This document shows, piece by piece, positions 8,205-15,159 of a stretch of DNA of 64,000 bases (the stretch's first letter is position 1; each line of letters begins with the position of its first letter). The translations under genes and the position numbers were made by a program. Source of the stretch: Pseudomonadota bacterium (lineage in GTDB: Bacteria > Campylobacterota > Campylobacteria > Campylobacterales > Sulfurospirillaceae). The DNA is taken from assembly GCA_017860615.1 (NCBI GenBank), contig JAGDMU010000008.1, positions 1 through 64,000 on the forward strand. The letters run 5' to 3'. Below the pieces are notes generated by a model. That model was given only the letters and a program-made list of their open reading frames with translations, did no database searches and had not been told where the DNA came from.

Positions 8205-8369
8205 TAGACTTCTTCCATAACCCTTGAAAAGAATAAGAGTTTGTCGAGAGTGCGTTAATTTTTTAAACTCAAAATTGAGTCATAGCCAAAGCTATGGCGA
8301 TGTTTTTAGTTTAAAAAAGTGATGTGCTATAGACGCACTCTTTTTTCAATGGGTTATGAAAGAAGTCTA
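8205..8369. mobile_element. Palindromic MITE-like element (165 bp)
   Basis: Terminal inverted repeats of 19 bp (8205-8223 and 8351-8369, 18 of 19 matching, TAGACTTCTT then CATAACCC) bound a segment that is itself an imperfect palindrome: GAGTGCGT/ACGCACTC arms, TTTTTTAAACT arms, and a central CATAGC-CAAA-GCTATG hairpin. The ends start with TA, consistent with a TA target duplication. There is no coding capacity. This is the form expected of a non-autonomous miniature inverted-repeat element; the parent transposase is not in the window. Confidence 0.6.
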
Positions 8370-8409
8370 ATATGTCGATATAGGTATAGCTCTTTAGAAG
8401 GAGTAGCCC

Positions 8410-8598
8410 ATGGACGCACTAAGCGCAAGTAGCCCAGCGAGTTCGGGAGTTTCTGCGCTGAAAAAAGCAACAAATGTTCAAGAAGAGGTTATCACTAAAT
8501 TGATGGAATCTCTTCCAAAACCTGAAGTTGCCCAAACAGCACAAGTCTCAGGACTCGCATCAGAGGGTATCGGGTCAAACCTTGATCTCAAGGCTTAA
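8410..8598 (+). CDS. Small YjfB-like putative motility protein
   Basis: A 62-residue protein with GAAGGAG seven bases before the ATG. The N-terminal part (SSGVSALKKATNVQEEVITKLMESLP) matches the layout of the YjfB-like putative motility proteins: a short Ser-rich start, a VLKKA-type motif, then an amphipathic helix ending in LxxSLP. No signal peptide or membrane segment is present. It stands alone between a MITE-like element and a hairpin, so neighbours give no extra clue. The family assignment is by eye and tentative. Confidence 0.6.
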   Translation: MDALSASSPASSGVSALKKATNVQEEVITKLMESLPKPEVAQTAQVSGLASEGIGSNLDLKA

Positions 8599-8607
8599 CC
8601 CAAAGCA

Positions 8608-8631
8608 GAGATAACCCAAAAGGGTTATCTC
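8608..8631 (+). terminator. Hairpin after the YjfB-like gene
   Basis: Perfect 10-bp stem GAGATAACCC / GGGTTATCTC with an AAAA loop, 9 bases after the stop codon. No T tract follows on the plus strand, so it may be a weak terminator. The convergent copper-receptor gene ends at 8696. Confidence 0.5.
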
Positions 8632-8695
8632 ATAGCATTAGAGTTCAGTACAGAACGTTTAAGACGTTTTGGAAGAAGTCGCTTCCATATAAACC

Positions 8696-10678
8696 TTAGA
8701 ACGTATAACGAAGGTTAGCGTAAAGGTAACGCCCTGGCTCATTAATCAACACAACATCGCCACCACCTGAGAGAAGTGAAATGTCTCTGTACGTGTTGGA
8801 AAGCGCATACTTTTTATCAAAGATATTATCAACGCCCAGTGTCACATCCACATTTTTAGTGACTTTATAATTGTATTTCACATTAAAGACCGCATAACCT
8901 GGAATTTCTTGCTCTCCATTGTCACTATCGTAGTTATTCCATCGTTTTGCTGCGACCATTTCGGTTTTGATGCTGTGCTCTGCAAAATGGTATCTTAACC
9001 CAAGATTGGCTTTTAGAGGAACAATGTCGGCTAAGTCTTTATCGCTCTGACCCGCAAGTGGTTCATCTTTTTTCCCTTTAAGATAGGTCATTCCATAATC
9101 CAACGTAAGTGTCTCACTCAGATCATAATAAGCATCTAATTCTGCTCCATAAATCACTGCATCCACATTGACATACTTTGCAGAGTTGTAGTAGATATAA
9201 TCTTTTAAAACACTGTAAAACACTTTACCATTCACACCAAATCCATCATAATGGGTTTTAAATCCAATATCTGTTTCGTAATTGGTTGTTTGATCGACAT
9301 TGCCTAAAGCGTTTGTTCCTCTGTAAAGCTCTTTGGCATCAGGCACACGGGATGCTTTTCCCAAACCAATAAAATAATCAACGCTATCACTTGCTCGTAG
9401 TGTTGCAATGGTATAAAAAGAGAGTGCTTCATAATCGTTTTTATCTCTTACCCCTACGGCAACAGGAGCATTTGCTTTGATGGTAGTGTCATCATAACGA
9501 CTTCCTACTTGTATGTTTACATTCTCAATATTGGTATTGTACTTAGCAAATAGCGCCCTATTGGTAGTGTCAACATCGGGTAAATTAGAGGTATGCGCCC
9601 CTTCGATTCCTGTGGCAACATTAGTCATGTAACTCTCACCATCCCAATTACGCCTGCTTATATCTACTCCGTATGTTAACTCTCCACTACCAACATTGGC
9701 AACATTTTTCAGCTTTGCACCTTCCATATCGGTGTACATCTTCGCTGTCATGTAATTGGTTGCGCCTGCTACTCTATTTTTGGTGGACATAGGATGTGTA
9801 ACCTCTGACTTATAGACCTCCAAGCTTACCTCTTTTGAGTAAGGTGAAAGATCGTAAAGACTGTACCCAAAGGTAAAAATATCGCTATCATCATAATCTG
9901 CATCCATGCTTCGTGATGGATACAAAACATTATCGCTACGATTGAGTGTGTAGCCTAAACGTATCTCTTGATTCTCCACAGGATTGATAAAAACTTTGCC
10001 CATAAAGGTTTTTTTCTCATAGGCTTTAAGATCCGGGTTGATGTAACGGTTACCCGCAACACCCATGCCCTGCGCGATGGCATTGTTTAGCTGATCCGAT
10101 AAGGTATTGCCATCACCATCTTTATATTGATCGCTCTGCTCTGTAGAAGCACTCAACAATACTCTTACAGTATCGTTTCCACCACTTGCACTTGCACTGG
10201 CTTTTTTATACCCATAACTTCCCATATTTAGGTTAACATCACCGCTTACTTCTTTGGTCGGATTTTTGGTCTCGGCGATAATCATACCGCTGAGTGTTCC
10301 AAAATGCTCGACATCATACGGACCTTCGACAATTTTGACATTTTCGACATTATCACTGTGAATATGTGAAAGTGCGGGATCCATCCTATTTGGGCAGCCT
10401 CCATATACTTTGGATTCATCCATTAAGATGTTGATATTATCGCGTTTTTGCCCGCGTAAGAGAATATCATTTGCAACACCGCTTCCCCTGATGATCGAGA
10501 TAGAAGCATTTTGACGTGAAAGAGCTTCCGCAAGATCTGCTGATCTAAGATCTTCTCCACTGATATCTTTAACCTCTTTCGAAAAGGTCTCACCTTGAAC
10601 AGTAATGGCTTCTAAAACGCCCGTTTCAGCCATTAAAAATGTCGATACGACTAACGAAACACCCATGACTTTTTTCAT
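8696..10678 (-). CDS. TonB-dependent copper receptor (OprC/NosA-like)
   Basis: Outer-membrane beta-barrel of 660 residues with a signal peptide (1-17) and a plug domain containing ISGEDLRSADLAEALSR and the RGQKRDNINILMD stretch. The plug carries GGCPNRMDPALSHIHS, closely matching the conserved GGCPN-MDP segment of OprC/NosA copper receptors; this includes the CxxxM copper-binding motif. The C-terminus ends in YLYANLRYTF, as in TonB receptors. The gene is followed upstream by its own exbB-exbD-tonB set. It probably brings copper into the periplasm, where the mccA-type sulfite reductase in this window needs Cu(I). Confidence 0.85.
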   Translation of the reverse strand: MKKVMGVSLVVSTFLMAETGVLEAITVQGETFSKEVKDISGEDLRSADLAEALSRQNASISIIRGSGVANDILLRGQKRDNINILMDESKVYGGCPNRMDPALSHIHSDNVENVKIVEGPYDVEHFGTLSGMIIAETKNPTKEVSGDVNLNMGSYGYKKASASASGGNDTVRVLLSASTEQSDQYKDGDGNTLSDQLNNAIAQGMGVAGNRYINPDLKAYEKKTFMGKVFINPVENQEIRLGYTLNRSDNVLYPSRSMDADYDDSDIFTFGYSLYDLSPYSKEVSLEVYKSEVTHPMSTKNRVAGATNYMTAKMYTDMEGAKLKNVANVGSGELTYGVDISRRNWDGESYMTNVATGIEGAHTSNLPDVDTTNRALFAKYNTNIENVNIQVGSRYDDTTIKANAPVAVGVRDKNDYEALSFYTIATLRASDSVDYFIGLGKASRVPDAKELYRGTNALGNVDQTTNYETDIGFKTHYDGFGVNGKVFYSVLKDYIYYNSAKYVNVDAVIYGAELDAYYDLSETLTLDYGMTYLKGKKDEPLAGQSDKDLADIVPLKANLGLRYHFAEHSIKTEMVAAKRWNNYDSDNGEQEIPGYAVFNVKYNYKVTKNVDVTLGVDNIFDKKYALSNTYRDISLLSGGGDVVLINEPGRYLYANLRYTF

Positions 10679-10703
10679 ACACTCTCCCTTTTAATAAGCG
10701 GTG

Positions 10704-10758
10704 AGTATAAAAAGGCTCTGTTAAATACGTGTTAAATTTGTATCAAATTAATGTTAAA
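10704..10758 (-). promoter_or_regulatory. Promoter of the copper receptor with four 11-bp direct repeats
   Basis: On the minus strand, four units start exactly 11 bp apart: GTTTAACATTA, ATTTGATACAA, ATTTAACACGT, ATTTAACAGAG. They are followed after about 10 bases by a -10 box TATACT (10704-10709). The two proximal units match the sites upstream of mccA and exbB. This is the PhoB/OmpR activator layout, in which the repeats replace the -35 element. Confidence 0.55.
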
Positions 10759-10760
10759 CA

Positions 10761-11414
10761 CTATTTCATTATATAAATGATGGGGATTTTTATCGTCACA
10801 TTTTCCAAAGGATGTGGAAAGTGTGCTTTGGCTTTATGCACACTCTCTATGGCAGCGGTACTTAAAAGCTTGCTTTTGGAGATCGCATCTACATCTTCTA
10901 CTTCACCCGTAGGCTTAATGGTAAAACTCACTTCCACAACACCTTCAATGGAGCGCTTTCTTGCAAGCTCAGGGTAACTCTTAGCTCTTTGGAGTGCTTC
11001 AACAATTTCATCTTTATGCAGTTCCAGATAAGACGGCTTTTCTGCTTGGGATACGCTCATTTCTAGTGGATTTGTTTGAGGTAATGTTACTTCATCAGGT
11101 AAAGAGGCATTATTATCTGCAAAAACCTGCACCGAAGATGGTTTGGATAGCTTCTCTTTCTTTGGGTTTTTCTTCAAAGGAGCTAATTCATGGGCTATTT
11201 GAGGCAATGGCTCTTTGAGGGGAACTTCATCACTCGTGGGTGAAAAATGATGCTCTGGCTCCTCTATCTTCGCAACCACCGTATTGATACGAAGGGAAAC
11301 GGGACTCTTTGGTGTTGAAGGTTTTTCTTTTTCAGCCATCTCATCATACAAAAAAGCGAGCATAGAAAGATGCAACATCAAAGAGAGCAGTAAAGAAAAC
11401 GTCGTTCGTCTCAT
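10761..11414 (-). CDS. tonB: TonB energy-transducing protein (copper receptor system)
   Basis: A 217-residue TonB with an N-terminal membrane anchor (residues 6-21), a proline/lysine-rich periplasmic linker (KEKPSTPKSP and onward) and a C-terminal TonB domain (about 140-217) with YPELARKRSIEGVVEVSFTI and the final IKIPIIYIMK strand. It overlaps exbD by 4 bases and precedes the copper receptor, which it presumably energises using the ExbBD proton channel. The plus-strand reading frame at 10777-10977 is a shadow. Confidence 0.9.
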   Translation of the reverse strand: MRRTTFSLLLSLMLHLSMLAFLYDEMAEKEKPSTPKSPVSLRINTVVAKIEEPEHHFSPTSDEVPLKEPLPQIAHELAPLKKNPKKEKLSKPSSVQVFADNNASLPDEVTLPQTNPLEMSVSQAEKPSYLELHKDEIVEALQRAKSYPELARKRSIEGVVEVSFTIKPTGEVEDVDAISKSKLLSTAAIESVHKAKAHFPHPLENVTIKIPIIYIMK

Positions 11415-11782
11415 TTTTCGATAACAATGTCTATGTTGCGAAATTGGCGTGTATTGAGCGTATCCAAAAGAGTTACAAAAAAATCAAAAGGGGCTTTTTT
11501 ATCGCAGTTGATTGAAAAATGCGTCTGAGACGTCAATGTTTTTAAATGTTCATTCAAGCGCTCATGCGTTATGGGTTCTTGCTCTAAAAAAAGCGTTCCT
11601 TGTTCATTGATGCTTATGACCACATTGGAAGATTCCATCTTTTCATTGGAAGCAGATTTGGGTACATCAAGAGGCAAGATGCCTTTGGCAATAAAGGTGG
11701 ATGTCAGAAGAACAATTGTCAATAAAACAAGCAAAATATCGACAAAAGGGATGACGTTGATGCTATCAAACTTCTTCATCAA
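11411..11782 (-). CDS. exbD: ExbD proton-channel subunit
   Basis: A 123-residue protein with a cytoplasmic start (KKFDSINVIPFVDI), a single membrane helix (residues about 11-30) containing the catalytic Asp of the VDILLVLLTI motif, and a periplasmic domain. It works with ExbB to harvest proton-motive force for TonB. It overlaps exbB by 17 bases and tonB by 4, showing a translationally coupled exbB-exbD-tonB operon. Confidence 0.9.
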   Translation of the reverse strand: MMKKFDSINVIPFVDILLVLLTIVLLTSTFIAKGILPLDVPKSASNEKMESSNVVISINEQGTLFLEQEPITHERLNEHLKTLTSQTHFSINCDKKAPFDFFVTLLDTLNTRQFRNIDIVIEK

Positions 11783-12182
11783 ACACTGCTAAGAATCGTT
11801 CAGAGTAACGCACTAAAATGTTGTTAAACACCATGGAGAGAATCGCAACAACCAGTCCAATAGCAGTTGTTTTAAGCGCAAGCGCTAAAGAGCTCATAAT
11901 TTTTGACGTTTCAATGCTCTGTTCTGACATATTCATAAAGGTAAGCATAATGGCAAGAACTGTGCCTAAAAGCCCAATATAAGGGGCATTGGATGTGATA
12001 GTGGCGATGGTAGTGAGATGGTTGCTGAGTGCAATTTCAAGTGATTTTTTGGTTTTGTAGTGGCTAAGTTCAAGCGATTTATAGAAGAAAACTCTCTCGA
12101 CAAATAACCCTAAAGAGACGATGCTCATCGCAAAAAGTAGCCCTATAATGCCATAATCAATCGCAAATTTTAGATATTCCAC
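11766..12182 (-). CDS. exbB: ExbB proton-channel subunit
   Basis: A 138-residue MotA/TolQ/ExbB protein with three hydrophobic segments (about 9-28, 62-85, 100-123) and the family motif TITSNAPYIGLLGTVLAIM. The start is GTG with GGAGAAGG before it. First gene of the exbB-exbD-tonB operon; its promoter region carries the same direct repeat as the copper receptor gene, implying that receptor and energy supply are co-regulated. Confidence 0.9.
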   Translation of the reverse strand: MEYLKFAIDYGIIGLLFAMSIVSLGLFVERVFFYKSLELSHYKTKKSLEIALSNHLTTIATITSNAPYIGLLGTVLAIMLTFMNMSEQSIETSKIMSSLALALKTTAIGLVVAILSMVFNNILVRYSERFLAVFDEEV

Positions 12183-12190
12183 ACCTTCTC

Positions 12191-12247
12191 CTCACCCCTC
12201 ATTTTAAGGGGTGAGTGTATAAAGCATGTATTAAATTTGTGTTAAAT
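12191..12247 (-). promoter_or_regulatory. exbB promoter: direct repeat, -10 box and 9-bp inverted repeat
   Basis: TTAAATTTGTGTTAAAT (12231-12247) matches the repeats before mccA and the copper receptor. On the minus strand it is followed 9 bases later by TATACA (12216-12221), then by the inverted repeat CTCACCCCT (12191-12199) / AGGGGTGAG (12207-12215), which lies at the likely transcription start and could be an operator or a leader hairpin just before the ribosome-binding site. Confidence 0.5.
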
Positions 12248-12250
12248 TTT

Positions 12251-13282
12251 TTACCTATAAAGCAGTGGTTTTTCACCTAAAGGCAAAATTTCTGCGATGA
12301 TAGCGCTGTACGTAAGCCCTTCATCTTTGAGATGTTGAAGCAGTTTTAGTGCGTCATCTTGCGACACTGCTATCAAAAGTCCACCTGACGTTTGGGCATC
12401 GTACAAGATGATCTCATCTTTATGCGCGATTTTTACTTCCACTTTAGAGCTTAAATAACTTTTATTGTTATACGCTCCTGCGGGAATAATGCCCATATCA
12501 GCTAGCGCTCTGGCTTCCTCTAAAATAGGAATATTGTGCATCTCAAACGCGATGGTAACACGGTTAAAACTCATCTCCGAGGCATGACCAAAGAGTCCAA
12601 AACCCGTCACATCGGTACAGGCACTCACATCATATTTTCTCATAATTTGTGAGGCTTTGTGGTTGAGGGTTGACAAGATGGAAGCTACTTTTTCAACCAC
12701 TTTCTCCTCTAACATATCTGCTTTAATCGCCGTTGTTAAAATGCCCATACCAAGGGGTTTGGTGAGAATCAGCACATCGCCGATGCGTGGCGTGTTGTTG
12801 CGGTAAATTTTCTGTGGATGCACAAAGCCTGTGACACTCATGCCATAGGTCATTTCAGGCGCTTCGATGGTATGTCCACCGATGATGATGCCACCACACT
12901 CAGCAACTTTACTCTGCCCACCTGCAAGGATCTCTTTAAGCACAGAGCGAGGGTGATGACATCCATCAAACCCTACGATGTTCATCGCCGTAGCGACTTC
13001 GCCACCCATGGAAAACACATCGCTCAGAGAGTTCGCCGCTGCAATCTGCCCGTACACATACGGGTCATCCACCACAGGGGTGATGATATCTACGGTTTGT
13101 ACAAGTGCGCGCTCTTCATCTAAGTAATAAACACTGGCATCATCGCTGGTGTCCATGCCAACCAAAACGTTCTCATGCGTGCAGGAAAGCCCACCAATAG
13201 CTTCTGTGAGGTCGCCCGGACCCAGCTTGGCAGCGCAACCAGCAGCTTTGACGTATTTGGTCAATTTTGCTTCGTTGTTCAT
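12251..13282 (-). CDS. selD: Selenide, water dikinase (selenophosphate synthetase)
   Basis: Makes selenophosphate from selenide and ATP for selenocysteine and selenouridine synthesis. The 343-residue protein has the N-terminal catalytic motif GCAAKLGPGDL with Cys at residue 16 (a Cys version; some bacteria have Sec here) and the essential Lys three residues on. It also has the AIR-synthase-like ATP-binding segments (DDASVYYLDEERALVQTVDIITP; GGHTIEAPEM) and the C-terminal SACTDVTGFGLFGHASEM motif. It lies next to yedF, and the window encodes a selenoprotein formate dehydrogenase (56178-59015) that needs this product. Confidence 0.95.
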   Translation of the reverse strand: MNNEAKLTKYVKAAGCAAKLGPGDLTEAIGGLSCTHENVLVGMDTSDDASVYYLDEERALVQTVDIITPVVDDPYVYGQIAAANSLSDVFSMGGEVATAMNIVGFDGCHHPRSVLKEILAGGQSKVAECGGIIIGGHTIEAPEMTYGMSVTGFVHPQKIYRNNTPRIGDVLILTKPLGMGILTTAIKADMLEEKVVEKVASILSTLNHKASQIMRKYDVSACTDVTGFGLFGHASEMSFNRVTIAFEMHNIPILEEARALADMGIIPAGAYNNKSYLSSKVEVKIAHKDEIILYDAQTSGGLLIAVSQDDALKLLQHLKDEGLTYSAIIAEILPLGEKPLLYR

Positions 13283-13320
13283 TTAGTACCTTAATTTCAA
13301 GCTTCTTGACTATGCAATGG

Positions 13321-13397
13321 GCAAGAAGCAGTATGAGCCTTCGCTTGGGAAAACCCAGTGTTAGCGTAGCTTGAGAAGCTTTGCTTTGAAAGCGTTA
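13321..13397. repeat. Dispersed intercistronic hairpin repeat, copy 1
   Basis: Contains AACCCAGTGTTAGCGTAG followed by GCTTGAGAAGC-TTT-GCTTTGAAAGC, a partly paired stem-loop. Related copies lie at 25125-25197 and 59341-59440. All three sit immediately after the stop codon of a minus-strand gene (here yedF), within a selenium or formate operon. The downstream half before AACCCAG also differs between copies but can form a small stem. Confidence 0.55.
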
Positions 13398-13988
13398 TTA
13401 CAATGAAATAGTGCCTTCTCCACCAAAAAGCATCTCTATCGTTCCAAAAGCATTGCCGATTTTACCGACTTTGAGCTTATCCGTTACGCCAAAAAACTCT
13501 AAACAAACACCGCATGAGTAGATCTCAACGCCTTTAGCTTCCAACGCTTTAAGCACTTCGGTAATAGGCGCACTCTCTTCAGCGGTTGTTAAAAGGACAG
13601 CTTGGTTGACACAAATAATACGCTTAGGTAATTTCGGAAGTTCTAATGTTGATTTTAAAAAGCCGACAATAAGTTTTGCTCCAAGCTCACCCTCGCCTAC
13701 TTTATCGCTTTTGAGAAACAACGTTTTATCTAAAAATTTTTCATTATCAGAGTTTTCAACAACATTGCAAGCAAAGCCCTTCACAATCGTAATAAGGCTT
13801 TTGCCCTCAGCCACATCCTCAGCTCTCGCGTCAAATCCACCATTTTGAGCAAAACGCAAAACGTTTTCTTTGGATGCAATTGAGCTTACCACAACCTCTA
13901 AAACAGAGTCATTTGGCAATGCTTCCAACGCTTTTTTCGTTTGTAATACAGGCTCTGGACACGCCAAGCCACTGCAATCTAATTTCAT
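13398..13988 (-). CDS. yedF: YedF-type selenium metabolism protein (TusA-DsrE fusion)
   Basis: A 196-residue protein: an N-terminal TusA/SirA domain (residues 1-70) with the signature LDCSGLACPEPVLQTKKAL, whose Cys10 is the sulfur/selenium carrier residue, and a C-terminal DsrE-like domain (about 95-196) with SCGVCLEFFGV. Proteins of this architecture are found with SelD in selenium-using bacteria and are thought to deliver selenium. It is upstream of selD on the same strand, 115 bases away, with the repeat element between them. Confidence 0.88.
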   Translation of the reverse strand: MKLDCSGLACPEPVLQTKKALEALPNDSVLEVVVSSIASKENVLRFAQNGGFDARAEDVAEGKSLITIVKGFACNVVENSDNEKFLDKTLFLKSDKVGEGELGAKLIVGFLKSTLELPKLPKRIICVNQAVLLTTAEESAPITEVLKALEAKGVEIYSCGVCLEFFGVTDKLKVGKIGNAFGTIEMLFGGEGTISL

Positions 13989-14065
13989 GATTTTCCTTTT
14001 GTAAGTAATAAAGCTGTCTAAACCTTAGACCTTAAGAAAAGAGGGAAGAGAGGATTTAACCTCTC

Positions 14066-14254
14066 TTATTTCGCGTTCATGATTTTTTCAACCCATGCAC
14101 TCGCTTTTTCGACACTGTCAAATTTATGGCTTTTTGCCACTTGATTTTGACCTTCGTAAAAACGTACACGGATGCCATCTTGCACCTCATCGATTTTAAT
14201 ACGTGTAATGCGATCTGCATTAAGATAGACTCTATCGTTTAGTTTTACAAACAT
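14066..14254 (-). CDS. Small conserved protein of unknown function
   Basis: A 62-residue protein rich in charged residues: MFVKLNDRVYLNADRITRI at the start, ending in EKASAWVEKIMNAK. No signal peptide, membrane segment or cysteine. AAGGAGC precedes the ATG. It lies upstream of yedF on the same strand with a 77-base gap, so it may belong to the yedF-selD unit. The YLNADRITRI segment is faintly like FlbD-type small proteins; I do not assign it. Confidence 0.6.
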   Translation of the reverse strand: MFVKLNDRVYLNADRITRIKIDEVQDGIRVRFYEGQNQVAKSHKFDSVEKASAWVEKIMNAK

Positions 14255-14374
14255 CTGTTGCTCCTTAATCTTGTAATGCTTTATTCTAGCACGATTTGGG
14301 TAAATTATGAATTTAGAAAATCATTTTTGTGTTATACTATGAATCCTAATATTGTTAGTCTCAAAGGTCAGCGC

Positions 14375-15157
14375 ATGGCACGTACATTTTTGATCTTTAT
14401 TGTGGCGATAAGCCTTACATCTTCACTCTTTGCAGATGCTCTCTCTTCTATTTTAGAAACTAAAAAAATTCGTGTTTGTATTTGGCCTGAGTATTATGGT
14501 ATCTCTTACGTCAATCCTAGAACACAAGAGCTCATTGGAATAGACGTTGATTTGGCAAAAGAGTTTGCAAAAGAGCTGGGTGTCAGCGTTGCTTTTAAAG
14601 AGAGTTCTTTTGCAACACTGATTAAAGATATTAGCACTAAAAATTGCGATATAGCTATGTTTGCCATTGGACACACCCCTGAGCGCAAAGAGCATTTAAG
14701 CCTCACAACACCCCATCTTGCAAGCGATGTGTATGCTGTCTCTTCTAAAAGCAATAAACGTATTCAAGTGTGGGAAGATATCGACAAAGTGGGCGTTGTC
14801 GTTGCTGTTGCAAAGGGAACATACCATGTTGCACTGATGCAAAAGAGCTTGCAAAAAGCCAAACTGCTCATCGTTGACTCACTGCACGCGCGTGAACAAG
14901 AGGTCGAAGCGGGGCGCGCTGATGTGTTTATGACCGATTATCCTTTCGGGATTCGTATGGTGGAAGAACGTGAATGGGCTAAACTTATCAAACCAACCAA
15001 ACCTTTTCACATGACGCCCTATGGTTGGGCATTGGCGCAAAATGAGCCTGCACTTTTGGAGAGAGTTGAAGCCTTTATCTCTGCCATCAAGCATGATGGA
15101 AGGCTTTTAAGTGCTGCTAAGCATCATCATTTAGAGCCCATTGTTTTAAGTAAATAA
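14375..15157 (+). CDS. Periplasmic solute-binding protein, family 3
   Basis: A 260-residue amino-acid-type binding protein with a signal peptide (MARTFLIFIVAISLTSSLFA) and the family-3 pattern: LETKKIRVCIWPEYYGISY, GIDVDLAKEFAKELGV, then KNCDIAMFAIGHTPERKEHLSLTTPH, and later VEAGRADVFMTDYPFG. The ATG at 14375 is chosen because it starts the signal peptide and has AAAGG before it; longer in-frame starts lack these. It ends 2 bases before the diguanylate cyclase gene and no ABC permease is nearby, so it more likely presents a ligand to that sensor than feeds a transporter. Confidence 0.85.
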   Translation: MARTFLIFIVAISLTSSLFADALSSILETKKIRVCIWPEYYGISYVNPRTQELIGIDVDLAKEFAKELGVSVAFKESSFATLIKDISTKNCDIAMFAIGHTPERKEHLSLTTPHLASDVYAVSSKSNKRIQVWEDIDKVGVVVAVAKGTYHVALMQKSLQKAKLLIVDSLHAREQEVEAGRADVFMTDYPFGIRMVEEREWAKLIKPTKPFHMTPYGWALAQNEPALLERVEAFISAIKHDGRLLSAAKHHHLEPIVLSK

Positions 15158-15159
15158 CC

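Noticed and set aside
8117-8218. N-terminal extension of the zinc-ribbon protein
   Set aside because: It begins in the terminal inverted repeat of the MITE-like element and lacks a ribosome site; 8116 has AAAGGAGA.
14258-14374. Longer N-terminus for the family-3 binding protein
   Set aside because: The signal peptide starts at 14375 with AAAGG before it; the extra upstream codons have no ribosome site and do not look like a leader.
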